Part shown: positions 1 through 7,464 of the stretch, one piece after another
How positions within the stretch are numbered: the stretch's first letter is position 1
How the letters are laid out: each line of letters opens with the position of its first letter
NCBI GenBank assembly: GCA_947497895.1
Contig: CANMIL010000002.1
Location: forward strand, 372,001 to 436,000
Reading direction: 5' to 3'
Length of the DNA stretch: 64,000 nt
DNA from: an uncultured Tenacibaculum sp.
Lineage (GTDB): Bacteria; Bacteroidota; Bacteroidia; Flavobacteriales; Flavobacteriaceae
Position numbers and translations under genes: made by a program
The notes under the pieces: generated by a model
Told to the model about the DNA's origin: nothing
The model's database searches: none
The model's input: only the letters and a program-made list of their open reading frames with translations

Positions 1-1770
1 CAATTCACTAACTGGTTGATAAATAACCTCAACCTCCGCTTTAATTTCTGAAGTTTTTAACATTTCAGCAATTTTAGCAGATATTTGCTCATCAGTAAAA
101 GGAGCGTAAATCTCTTTTACGTAATTTATAATATCGTCATCTTGCTTGTTCTGTTGTGCAATACATTTTTGATATACATCGTAAACTACGTGATATTGAT
201 TAGTTTCTTTCAGTAACTCCAATGCAGCTTTAAAAGCGATAAAGTCACCAATTTTAGCCATGTCAATACCATAACAATCAGGATATCTAATTTGAGGAGC
301 AGAAGAAACAATAACAATCTTCTTAGGAGCTAACCTGTCTAAGATTTTGATAATACTCTTCTTCAATGTAGTTCCTCGTACAATACTATCGTCAATAATT
401 ACAAGGTTATCTGTAGGCTTTACTACACCATAAGTAACGTCATAAACATGAGCAACTAAGTCATCTCTACTACTATCATCTGTAATAAAGGTTCTTAGTT
501 TCGCGTCTTTAATAGCTATTTTCTCGAAACGAGGCCTTGTAGATAAAATTTCAATCACTCTCTGTTTTGAAAGTTTACCACCTCCAGCTAAAATAGCTTC
601 AGTTTTTTGCTGATTTAAAATATCTTCAGCAGCTTCCATCATACCAAAGAAAGATGTTTCCGCTGTATTTGGTATATAGGTAAAAACAGTATTTTGAATA
701 TCGTGATCTATCGATTTTAAAACATTTGGGAAAACATACTTTCCAAGGTTTTTACGCTCATTATAAATATCGGCATCACTACCTCTTGAAAAATAAATAC
801 GCTCAAAAGAACAAGCTTTTTTAGGTCTTTGCTCTAAAATTGGAGACATCGTTGTTTTACCATTCTTTTTAATGATTAATGCATGCCCTCTTTCAATTTC
901 TTTAATAGAGTTAATATTTACGTTAAACACAGTTTGAATAACTGGACGCTCAGAAGCCACTACAACTACCTCATCATCTTGGTAGTAAAATGCAGGACGA
1001 ATCGCAGAAGGATCTCTAAACACAAAGGCATCTCCATGTCCTAACAAACCAGCCATCGCATAACCACCATCCCAGTTTTTTGAAGAACGTTGTAAAATTC
1101 TTTGAATGTCTAAGTTTTCCTCAATAAAGGGAGAAGCATCTTTTTTGTTTAAACCAGTCTTTTTTGCTTCAACATAGGTGTCGGCTACTTCATCTTCTAG
1201 GAAATGACCGATTTTTTCCATTACCGTTACAGTATCTGTAGATTCTTTTGGGTGCTGACCTAAATCAATTAACTCTTTCATTAACTGATTAGAATTAGTC
1301 ATGTTAAAGTTACCAGCAACAATTAAACTTTGATGACGCCAATTACTTTGACGTAAAAAAGGATGTACATTTTCTATACTATTCCCTCCAAAAGTTCCAT
1401 AACGAACGTGACCTAAAAATAAGTTACCGATATATGGCATATTTTCTTCTTGCCATTGCACATCGTCCACCTTGTCTGGGTTTTTCTCAAAAACACCATT
1501 AATTCGTTCATTTATTTGTCCAAATATATCTTGAATAGGTTGGGTTTTATTCGAACGAATTCTACTAATATATCTAGTACCAGGCTCAACGTTAAACTTA
1601 ATACTTGCAATACCAGCACCATCTTGTCCACGATTGTGCTGTTTTTCCATAAGCAAGTACATTTTGTTTACTCCATAAAATGCGGTACCATATTTTTCTT
1701 TATAGTACTCTAAAGGCTTTAATAATCGTACTAAAGCAATTCCACATTCATGTTTAATAGCGTCGCTCAT
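1..1770 (-). CDS. purF: Amidophosphoribosyltransferase (PurF-like), 3' end cut off by the window
   Basis: The frame runs from an ATG at 1770 off the left edge with 590 codons visible, so the C-terminus is missing. The product would move ammonia from glutamine to PRPP, the first step of purine synthesis, in the cytoplasm. The N-terminus reads MSDAIKHECGIA. Cys9 is the likely N-terminal nucleophile of a class II glutamine amidotransferase after removal of a short propeptide, and HNRGQDGAG follows. Further in is the PRPP-binding signature VIIDDSIVRGTT of a type I phosphoribosyltransferase. It is longer than Escherichia coli PurF (about 505 residues), as in the long form I remember from Bacteroidota, which can coexist with a standard purF. 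The PfkB kinase gene lies upstream on the same strand. The leader contains the inverted repeat at 1789-1951. Confidence 0.85.
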   Translation of the reverse strand, partial: MSDAIKHECGIALVRLLKPLEYYKEKYGTAFYGVNKMYLLMEKQHNRGQDGAGIASIKFNVEPGTRYISRIRSNKTQPIQDIFGQINERINGVFEKNPDKVDDVQWQEENMPYIGNLFLGHVRYGTFGGNSIENVHPFLRQSNWRHQSLIVAGNFNMTNSNQLMKELIDLGQHPKESTDTVTVMEKIGHFLEDEVADTYVEAKKTGLNKKDASPFIEENLDIQRILQRSSKNWDGGYAMAGLLGHGDAFVFRDPSAIRPAFYYQDDEVVVVASERPVIQTVFNVNINSIKEIERGHALIIKKNGKTTMSPILEQRPKKACSFERIYFSRGSDADIYNERKNLGKYVFPNVLKSIDHDIQNTVFTYIPNTAETSFFGMMEAAEDILNQQKTEAILAGGGKLSKQRVIEILSTRPRFEKIAIKDAKLRTFITDDSSRDDLVAHVYDVTYGVVKPTDNLVIIDDSIVRGTTLKKSIIKILDRLAPKKIVIVSSAPQIRYPDCYGIDMAKIGDFIAFKAALELLKETNQYHVVYDVYQKCIAQQNKQDDDIINYVKEIYAPFTDEQISAKIAEMLKTSEIKAEVEVIYQPVSEL

Positions 1771-1788
1771 TGTTTTAAAAAAGTGTTA

Positions 1789-1951
1789 TACCAATTGAAT
1801 CTTGAAATGCTGTATAAATAAAATGAAATCTATTTAGAATTGATTTAGGCAAAAAATATCGACATAGCCTTTGCTATGAGGGGGTTTTTTAACGACAAAC
1901 AAACTAAAAAGAAACAATTTATATGCATCATTTTAAGGTTTAATTGGTGTT
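1789..1951. repeat. Long imperfect inverted repeat, MITE-like or structured leader
   Basis: The left arm begins at about 1789 with ACCAATTGAATCTTGAAATG. The reverse complement of the right arm, ending near 1950, reads ACCAATTAAACCTTAAAATG. Similarity continues inward with small gaps (TCTATTTAG against TCTTTTTAG, then an A-run) to a central perfect hairpin catagc-cttt-gctatg at 1863-1878. The whole 160 bp can fold into one long stem. It sits between the pfkB terminator and the purF start. It could be a miniature transposable element, a dispersed palindromic repeat or a 5' leader structure. No second copy is evident in this window. Confidence 0.55.
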
Positions 1952-1983
1952 AGTTGTGTTGTGTTTTTATAGTGTTGTTGAAT

Positions 1984-2011
1984 AAAAAAATCCGCAGTTA
2001 ACCCGCGGATT
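1984..2011 (-). terminator. Rho-independent terminator after the PfkB kinase gene
   Basis: A stem of aatccgc (1989-1995) pairs with gcggatt (2005-2011). It is followed on the minus strand by a run of seven T (A-run at 1984-1990). It begins a few bases after the kinase stop codon. Confidence 0.8.
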
Positions 2012-2015
2012 CTCA

Positions 2016-2942
2016 TTATGATAATTCTATATCAAATTGTGTTAATTCCTTAAATGCCTGTAAACGATGCTGAACTTCTTCTTTCGTTAGTTCCTCCATT
2101 CGCTGGGTTCCAAACTTTTCTACACAGAAAGAAGCTAAGTTCGAACCATAAATAATTGCGTTCTTCATGTTTTCAAAAGAAACATCTCCTGTTTTAGCTA
2201 AATAACCGCAGAAACCACCTGCAAACGTATCTCCAGCACCAGTTGGATCAAATACTTCAGCTAAAGGTAAAGCAGGAGCAAAGAACATTTTTCCTTCATT
2301 AAATAAAAGGGCACCGTGCTCTCCTTTTTTAATAACTACAAATTTAGGCCCCATTGAGTGAATTTTCTTTGCAGCATTAACTAATGAATATTCTCCACTT
2401 AATTGACGAGCTTCCTCATCATTAATTGTGATAACATCAATACGCTTTAAAACTTCGTGTAAATCGCTAAGAGCAATATCCATCCAGAAGTTCATAGTGT
2501 CTAAAACTACTAATTTTGGACGCTCATTCATTTGATCAAGAACGGAAGCTTGCGTCAATGGATGAAGGTTTCCAAGCATAACAATTTCAGAGTTTTTAAA
2601 ATTTTCTGGTACAACAGGTTTAAAATGCTCTAAAACATTTAATTCAGTAACTAAAGTATCACGTGAATTCATGTCGTTATGGTATTTTCCACTCCAAAAG
2701 AAAGTTTTCCCTTCTTTAACAATTTCAATACCATCGGTGTTAATACCTTTACTTTCCATCATGTCCAAATACGACTGAGGAAAATCTCCACCAACTACAG
2801 AAACAACTCCAGTTGACACACCAAATTGTGCAGCAGCTAAACCTACAAAAGTTCCTGATCCTCCTAAAATTTTGTCTGTTTTTCCAAAAGGCGTTTCAAT
2901 AGCATCAAATGCTACTGTACCAACAGCTAATAATTTACTCAT
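2016..2942 (-). CDS. PfkB-family carbohydrate/nucleoside kinase
   Basis: This is a 308-residue kinase of the ribokinase/PfkB fold, acting in the cytoplasm and transferring phosphate from ATP to a sugar or nucleoside hydroxyl. The N-terminal substrate-binding signature GGSGTFVGLAAAQFG lies at about residues 27-41. The C-terminal ATP/anion-hole signature DPTGAGDTFAGGF is at 232-244, with the catalytic Asp in GAGD. The substrate cannot be read from the sequence; ribokinase, adenosine kinase and fructokinase activities all occur in this family. Its location upstream of a PRPP-using purF-like gene makes a ribose or nucleoside substrate plausible, but that is inference. It has its own terminator downstream and a TATCTTTG promoter box upstream, so it is probably transcribed separately from purF. 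Confidence 0.88.
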   Translation of the reverse strand: MSKLLAVGTVAFDAIETPFGKTDKILGGSGTFVGLAAAQFGVSTGVVSVVGGDFPQSYLDMMESKGINTDGIEIVKEGKTFFWSGKYHNDMNSRDTLVTELNVLEHFKPVVPENFKNSEIVMLGNLHPLTQASVLDQMNERPKLVVLDTMNFWMDIALSDLHEVLKRIDVITINDEEARQLSGEYSLVNAAKKIHSMGPKFVVIKKGEHGALLFNEGKMFFAPALPLAEVFDPTGAGDTFAGGFCGYLAKTGDVSFENMKNAIIYGSNLASFCVEKFGTQRMEELTKEEVQHRLQAFKELTQFDIELS

Positions 2943-2991
2943 AGTGTTAATTTACTTGTCTTAAGTATAGAAACTCTGTTTTTTAGTTCAT

Positions 2992-2999
2992 CAAAGATA
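2992..2999 (-). promoter_or_regulatory. Bacteroidota -7 box (TATCTTTG) for the PfkB kinase
   Basis: The minus strand reads TATCTTTG, an exact match to the TAnnTTTG element of the Bacteroidota primary sigma factor, about 50 bases upstream of the kinase ATG. A well-spaced -33 TTTG is not evident. Confidence 0.5.
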
Positions 3000-3125
3000 T
3001 AGGTAACAAAAGCAATATCTTGTCAACTATTTCACAGTTTCTATGTTAAAGAACTTTATTCTACTTTGTCAGTATTTTACCAAATACCTAACAAAAATTA
3101 ATATTTAAGTTTACTTTATTAACAT

Positions 3126-3148
3126 AAGGCATTAAAATGCCTTTTTTT
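3126..3148 (+). terminator. Terminator-like hairpin upstream of sufE, with no plus-strand gene before it
   Basis: Stem aaggcat (3126-3132) pairs with atgcctt (3137-3143) around a four-base loop, followed by a T-run to 3148. The genes to the left are both on the minus strand, so this plus-strand terminator has no recognised transcript. It may insulate sufE or end a short unannotated RNA. Confidence 0.45.
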
Positions 3149-3152
3149 ATCG

Positions 3153-3160
3153 TAATTTTG
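3153..3160 (+). promoter_or_regulatory. Bacteroidota -7 box (TAATTTTG) for sufE
   Basis: TAATTTTG matches TAnnTTTG and lies about 50 bases before the sufE ATG, directly after the terminator-like hairpin. No clear -33 TTTG was seen. Confidence 0.5.
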
Positions 3161-3208
3161 CACTTCAAACAAAATTAGTCTTTGACTGTGCAAAAATAGT
3201 TCTAAAAA

Positions 3209-3634
3209 ATGACTATCAAAGAAATACAAGAAGAAATTATTGATGAGTTCTCTATGTTTGAGGACTGGATGGAACGTTACGAATATATTATTGAATTAGG
3301 GAAATCATTACCTTTAATAGACGAATCTTATAAATTGGATGAAAATTTAATAAAAGGATGTCAATCGAAAGTATGGTTATATTCTGAATTGAATAATGAT
3401 AAGGTTCAATTTTCTGCCGATAGTGACGCCATTTTAACTAAAGGGATTGTTGCGCTTTTATTGCGCGTGTTCTCAGAACAATCTCCAAAAGATATTTTAG
3501 AAGCAGATACAGAATTTATTAATGAAATTGGATTGAAAGAACATTTAAGTCCAACGAGAGCTAATGGGTTGGTATCTATGGTGAAACAAATTAAACTATA
3601 CGCTTTAGCACAGCAAGCTAAATTGGCAAAATAA
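3209..3634 (+). CDS. sufE: SufE-family Fe-S assembly sulfur acceptor
   Basis: A 141-residue SufE protein. SufE takes persulfide sulfur from the cysteine desulfurase SufS and passes it to the SufBCD scaffold for Fe-S cluster assembly in the cytoplasm. Cys51 in the motif KGCQSKVW is the expected sulfur-carrying residue, and the length matches the family (about 138-145). The ATG at 3209 gives the usual short N-terminus. It heads a compact plus-strand run (sufE, sufT-like 11 bases later, DUF2480 two bases after that). The rest of the suf operon is not in this window, so this is either a detached part or the tail of a split SUF locus. Confidence 0.92.
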   Translation: MTIKEIQEEIIDEFSMFEDWMERYEYIIELGKSLPLIDESYKLDENLIKGCQSKVWLYSELNNDKVQFSADSDAILTKGIVALLLRVFSEQSPKDILEADTEFINEIGLKEHLSPTRANGLVSMVKQIKLYALAQQAKLAK

Positions 3635-3645
3635 GACTTTTAATT

Positions 3646-3966
3646 ATGACAGATGATAAATTAGAAGAGTTAGGGGATAAAATTGTACGTGTTTTAAAAA
3701 CCATTTTCGATCCTGAAATTCCAGTAGATATTTATGAATTGGGATTGATTTATGATGTTTTCGTTTCAGATGAAAATGATGCTAAAATATTAATGACCCT
3801 AACTTCTCCGAACTGCCCAGTAGCAGAAACTTTGCCTGTTGAGGTAGAAGACAAGGTGAAAACATTAAAAGAAATTAATAATTGCGAAGTTGAAATTACT
3901 TTTGATCCAACATGGACTCAAGATATGATGAGTGAAGAGGCTAAACTTGAATTAGGACTTTTATAA
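3646..3966 (+). CDS. sufT: MIP18/DUF59-family Fe-S assembly protein (SufT-like)
   Basis: A 106-residue DUF59 (MIP18/PaaD-like) protein. Members help maturation of Fe-S proteins. The signature FDPEIPVDIYELGLIY lies at residues 21-36 and the conserved TSPNCPVAE, with Cys57, at 53-61. These are the hallmark motifs of the SUF-associated form. It starts 11 bases after sufE and is followed two bases later by the DUF2480 gene, supporting co-transcription and a role in the same pathway. The sufT symbol reflects domain and context. PaaD is excluded because no phenylacetate genes are nearby. Confidence 0.85.
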   Translation: MTDDKLEELGDKIVRVLKTIFDPEIPVDIYELGLIYDVFVSDENDAKILMTLTSPNCPVAETLPVEVEDKVKTLKEINNCEVEITFDPTWTQDMMSEEAKLELGLL

Positions 3967-3968
3967 TC

Positions 3969-4475
3969 ATGGCAGGTGAAATTGTAAATAGAGTAGCAAA
4001 TAGCCCACTTCAAACCATTGATCTTGAAGATTTTTATCCAAATGGACAGCGTATCGTTTTTGATATTAAAGACTGGTTGTTCGAAGGACTTATTTTAAGA
4101 GAAAAAGATTTTAGAGATCAAGTAAAATCTCATGATTGGGAACAATATCAAGATTGTTATATAGCGTTAACATGTAGTTCTGATGCTATAATTCCATCTT
4201 GGGCACATTTATTGCTGGCAACTATGCTAACACCATATGCAAAAAAAGTTGTGGTTGGCGATTTAGAGTTGTTGGAAACAGTTATTTTTAAGGAAATTAT
4301 TGATAATTTTGATATTGATAAATTAAAAGATAAACCAGTAATTATTAAAGGATGTGCTAACAAACCAATCCCTTCTTCTGCATATACCTTTTTAATTCAA
4401 AGAATACAACCTGTGGCAAAAAACATCATGTTTGGTGAAGCTTGCTCTACAGTACCTTTGTTTAAAAGGAAGTAA
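3969..4475 (+). CDS. DUF2480 family protein
   Basis: A 168-residue cytoplasmic protein with no signal peptide or membrane segment. I recognise it as DUF2480, which in Bacteroidota commonly sits beside the SUF genes. Features visible are an N-terminal DLEDFYP segment, a central acidic DIDKLKDKPVIIKGCANKPIP stretch broken here only for citation, and a C-terminal MFGEACSTVPLFKRK containing a cysteine. Three cysteines in all (CSS, GCAN, ACST) could be relevant to Fe-S work, but no cluster motif is present. The two-base gap after the sufT-like gene implies translational coupling. Molecular function is unknown. Confidence 0.8.
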   Translation: MAGEIVNRVANSPLQTIDLEDFYPNGQRIVFDIKDWLFEGLILREKDFRDQVKSHDWEQYQDCYIALTCSSDAIIPSWAHLLLATMLTPYAKKVVVGDLELLETVIFKEIIDNFDIDKLKDKPVIIKGCANKPIPSSAYTFLIQRIQPVAKNIMFGEACSTVPLFKRK

Positions 4476-4509
4476 ATAGAAGTTTAACATATTATAACGT
4501 AATAGTAGA

Positions 4510-5358
4510 ATGAGAACTATACTTTTTACGCTATTAGTGGGATTCACATTTTTTGGATATTCACAAGAAAAGAAAGACAGTGTTCCAAAACAATGGAAAG
4601 TTGAAGGGAAAATGGCTTTCATTTTAAATCAATCATCATTTTCAAATTGGATTGCGGGAGGTAGTAATACCGTCGCGGGAAATTTAGCGGTAGACTACGA
4701 TTTTAACTACAAAAGAAAGAAGTGGCGCTGGGACAACAAAGTTACTTCCGTTTATGGGCTAAGTTATATTGATGGACAAGGAATAAGAAAAACCGATGAT
4801 CGATTCGAATATAACTCTTTACTGGGTTTAAAATCTGGTAAGTATTGGTTCTTTTCATTTATCAGTAATTTTAAAACGCAATACACGAGAGGGTACGACT
4901 ACAAAAAAACACCTTTTGAACCTATTTCAGATTTCTTAGCACCGGCATATTGGAGTTTTGGTCCTGGTATGTTGTGGAAAAAATCAGATAGCGCGCGAGT
5001 CAATATTGCTCCTGCATCTGCTCGTTTAACTTTTGTTACAGATGAATTTTCGGGGAAATATGGTGTAGACGAAGGAAGAAATACTGCAGTAGGTCTTGGT
5101 TTTAATTTATCGGGCTATTTCAAATTTAGTGTAATGAAAGATGTGGTAATGGAGAACGCTTTCGCTATGTATTCTGATTACCTCGATAAACCTCAAAACG
5201 TTGATATTGACTATCAAATGAGGTTCTTCATAAAAATAAATAAATACCTTTCAACCAATTTAGGTTTTCACACAATTATTGATGATAACGCCTCCAGTAA
5301 AGTCCAATTCAAGCAAATGTTTGGGTTAGGATTAAATTATATTTTTCATAAAACGTGA
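4510..5358 (+). CDS. DUF3078 domain protein, predicted outer-membrane/periplasmic
   Basis: A 282-residue exported protein. The N-terminus MRTILFTLLVGFTFFGYSQ is a Sec signal peptide with a cleavage site near SQ-EK. The mature part has alternating aromatic strands, repeated NQSSFSNWIAGG and GPGMLWKKSDSARVNIAPAS segments, and ends in a strand finishing LGLNYIFHKT, all typical of a DUF3078 beta-barrel-like protein. It is the first of two tandem DUF3078 genes: the next shares NQSAFNNWLAGG and GPGMMWKKSDNLKVNIAPAT at the same positions. It starts 34 bases after DUF2480, so it could be read through from the SUF genes or have its own promoter. Biochemical role is unknown. Confidence 0.8.
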   Translation: MRTILFTLLVGFTFFGYSQEKKDSVPKQWKVEGKMAFILNQSSFSNWIAGGSNTVAGNLAVDYDFNYKRKKWRWDNKVTSVYGLSYIDGQGIRKTDDRFEYNSLLGLKSGKYWFFSFISNFKTQYTRGYDYKKTPFEPISDFLAPAYWSFGPGMLWKKSDSARVNIAPASARLTFVTDEFSGKYGVDEGRNTAVGLGFNLSGYFKFSVMKDVVMENAFAMYSDYLDKPQNVDIDYQMRFFIKINKYLSTNLGFHTIIDDNASSKVQFKQMFGLGLNYIFHKT

Positions 5359-5435
5359 CTTTTCTATAATATCGTTGTCTTAAGCTAATGAAAACATTTA
5401 GATTTGTATATCTAAAAAATCAAAAAGAATATATA

Positions 5436-6263
5436 ATGAAAAAATTATTAGCCATTGCGTTAGTATTCGCGGCAATAACTGTAAAAGGGCAAGAAACTAA
5501 GGAAGAGCCAAAGGAAGGATGGAAAAAGGGAGGTATTATTACTTTCTTATTCAATCAATCAGCATTTAACAACTGGTTAGCTGGAGGTACAAACAACATT
5601 TCTGGTACTTTAGGATTAAACTATGATTTTAATTATGCAAAAGGTGATTGGACTTGGGATAATAAGATCATAGCTTCTTATGGATTAACAAAATTAAAAT
5701 CAGAGGAAGCTCAAAAAACAGACGACCGTCTTGAGTTCAATTCGATTGCTGGTAAAAAAGCTTCTAAAAATTGGTATTACTCTGCATTTTTTAACTTCAA
5801 AACACAAATGTCTTCGACAGATGTAAATGGAGTACAAACATCACATTTCTTTTCGCCGGCATATTTCCAATTTGGTCCAGGTATGATGTGGAAAAAATCA
5901 GATAATTTAAAAGTTAACATTGCTCCTGCTACATCAAAGTTAGTAGTTTTAAGTCCAGATTTAGCTCCAGCATTTGGAGTTGATTTGGGAGAGTCAACAC
6001 GTTATGAATTGGGTGCTTCGGTAAATGCTTATTATAAGTTCAATTTAATGGAAAATGTTTCTGTTGAAAATATTTTAAACTTATATAGTAACTATTTAGA
6101 GGAGGCTAAAAATGTTGATATTGATTATACAGTTAATGTTGTTATGAAAATCAATAAATTTTTATCGGCTAACTTAGCATTACAAGCTATATATGACGAC
6201 AATGCTTTCGAAGGTTTTCAGACGAGAGAAGTATTTGGATTAGGAGTTAACTATAATTTCTAA
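5436..6263 (+). CDS. DUF3078 domain protein, tandem paralogue
   Basis: A 275-residue exported protein from the ATG at 5436. An in-frame ATG at 5388 would add 16 residues (MKTFRFVYLKNQKEYI) ahead of a complete signal peptide MKKLLAIALVFAAITVKGQ, so the downstream start is preferred. It is the paralogue of the preceding gene: shared motifs include FNQSAFNNWLAGGTNN, WDNKI, FGPGMMWKKSD, NIAPAT and VDIDYTVN. The C-terminal strand ends in GLGVNYNF, with a terminal Phe as in outer-membrane barrels. A strong terminator follows. Tandem duplication is evident; function is unknown. Confidence 0.82.
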   Translation: MKKLLAIALVFAAITVKGQETKEEPKEGWKKGGIITFLFNQSAFNNWLAGGTNNISGTLGLNYDFNYAKGDWTWDNKIIASYGLTKLKSEEAQKTDDRLEFNSIAGKKASKNWYYSAFFNFKTQMSSTDVNGVQTSHFFSPAYFQFGPGMMWKKSDNLKVNIAPATSKLVVLSPDLAPAFGVDLGESTRYELGASVNAYYKFNLMENVSVENILNLYSNYLEEAKNVDIDYTVNVVMKINKFLSANLALQAIYDDNAFEGFQTREVFGLGVNYNF

Positions 6264-6282
6264 ATAAATAATTGAAAATATT

Positions 6283-6317
6283 AAAAGGCTGTTTACGAAG
6301 GTAAACAGCCTTTTTTG
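6283..6317 (+). terminator. Rho-independent terminator after the DUF3078 pair
   Basis: A long stem (ggctgtttac paired with gtaaacagcc, loop gaag) is flanked by A-run and T-run at 6283-6317. Confidence 0.88.
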
Positions 6318-6377
6318 TTGGGATTAATTGCATTTTTTTCGGGTAAACGCAGTAGTTTTTTTAGAGTGGTTATTTTT

Positions 6378-6394
6378 TTGGCACGCAATTTGAA
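6378..6394 (+). promoter_or_regulatory. Sigma-54-like -24/-12 promoter for the lipoprotein gene
   Basis: TTGGCACG-CAAT-TTGAA fits the RpoN consensus YTGGCACG-N4-TTGCW with correct spacing. The only deviation in the fixed positions is A for C after the -12 G. Predicted transcription start is near 6404, some 23 bases before the ATG at 6427. No TAnnTTTG box is seen here. Confidence 0.6.
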
Positions 6395-6426
6395 TTTAGG
6401 ATACCATAACCACAAAACATTTGCGT

Positions 6427-7353
6427 ATGAGACGTTTTAAATTACTATTACTATTATTGGTTACGGGAACAATGTTAACATCATGTGTTGTTGTTAACGA
6501 TGAACATATAGATAACGGAGTTTCTTTAGAAGAATTAGTAACAAGCTACGATTTATGGTATATCGATTATCATAGAACGCAAGGTAATGCTGATATTCCT
6601 TTTATATCAAGGGCTTTTACAATGTCGTTCCTTAATGGAAGAATGTATGCTAACAACAATATAGTAGATATAGGAAGAACAGGTAACGGATTAGGAATTC
6701 AAGTTGGAAGATACAATACATTCAATTCAGTTTTAGAAACAGATCATAACTTGGATGGACGATACGATTTTGAGGTAGTTCAATTATCAAGAAATGAAAT
6801 TAGAATAGATTGTATATCAAGAAATGTGAGTTACTATTTAATTGGTTACCAAAGAAATGCTTTTGACTACGATAAGTTGTTCTATGATAACATTGAATAT
6901 TTTTTACAAGAGTATATTGCTTGGGAACGTACACGATCAGTAGGAGGTACTCCAAATGCTTTTGATGATGAGCACTACTTGCAATTTACACCAGAAAATA
7001 ACGTAACATTCCATTCGTCTCACGACCCATTTGGCACGAATATTGATAATATATTGTGGGATTACGTCGGAGGATATGAAGTAGCTAATGTGAATGGATA
7101 CGACGACCTAAAGATTTTAACACTTAATTATGATCAGGGAGATACTGAGACGTTTGAGTTAAGCGTTGTAAATGACGAGACGGTAGAGTTATACCATATA
7201 CGTTCTGAAACTACATACACTTTTGCAGGAAGAGGATTTATTCAATACCGAAAAGTAGATGGAAAAACGAAAGCGAAAGATGTTGTAAGGAATAGTGGAA
7301 GAAAACGTACTAAAATAACAAGAAAAACAGTTGAAAGAAGAGTTTTAAAATAA
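6427..7353 (+). CDS. Predicted lipoprotein of unknown function
   Basis: A 308-residue lipoprotein from the ATG at 6427; an upstream TTG at 6421 would add only two residues. The N-terminus MRRFKLLLLLLVTGTMLTSC is a lipoprotein signal with a lipobox ending LTSC, so it should be anchored in the inner or outer membrane. The mature part contains SYDLWYIDYHRTQGNADIPF and a C-terminal tail rich in Lys/Arg (about 30 residues with GRKRTKITRKTVERR), unusual for an acidic-to-neutral lipoprotein and possibly nucleic-acid or polyanion binding. I do not recognise the family with confidence. It is a single-gene unit with a sigma-54-like promoter in front and a strong terminator behind. Confidence 0.7.
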   Translation: MRRFKLLLLLLVTGTMLTSCVVVNDEHIDNGVSLEELVTSYDLWYIDYHRTQGNADIPFISRAFTMSFLNGRMYANNNIVDIGRTGNGLGIQVGRYNTFNSVLETDHNLDGRYDFEVVQLSRNEIRIDCISRNVSYYLIGYQRNAFDYDKLFYDNIEYFLQEYIAWERTRSVGGTPNAFDDEHYLQFTPENNVTFHSSHDPFGTNIDNILWDYVGGYEVANVNGYDDLKILTLNYDQGDTETFELSVVNDETVELYHIRSETTYTFAGRGFIQYRKVDGKTKAKDVVRNSGRKRTKITRKTVERRVLK

Positions 7354-7403
7354 AGTTTGGTTAGTTGATTTTTGGTTGGTTATGAACAATAACCAATTAA
7401 AAT

Positions 7404-7429
7404 ACCGCCCCTCTCGGGGCGGTTTTTTT
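7404..7429 (+). terminator. Strong GC-rich rho-independent terminator
   Basis: Perfect eight-base stem accgcccc/ggggcggt with loop tctc, then seven T. Its GC-rich stem stands out against the AT-rich background. Confidence 0.92.
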
Positions 7430-7464
7430 ATGCGTTTAAATAATTTGATCTTAACGAGAGTAAA

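Noticed and set aside
1450..1713. 87-codon plus-strand frame opposite purF
   Set aside because: Lies over the conserved glutaminase domain of the purF-like gene. Hydrophobic patches arise from the antisense of acidic codons.
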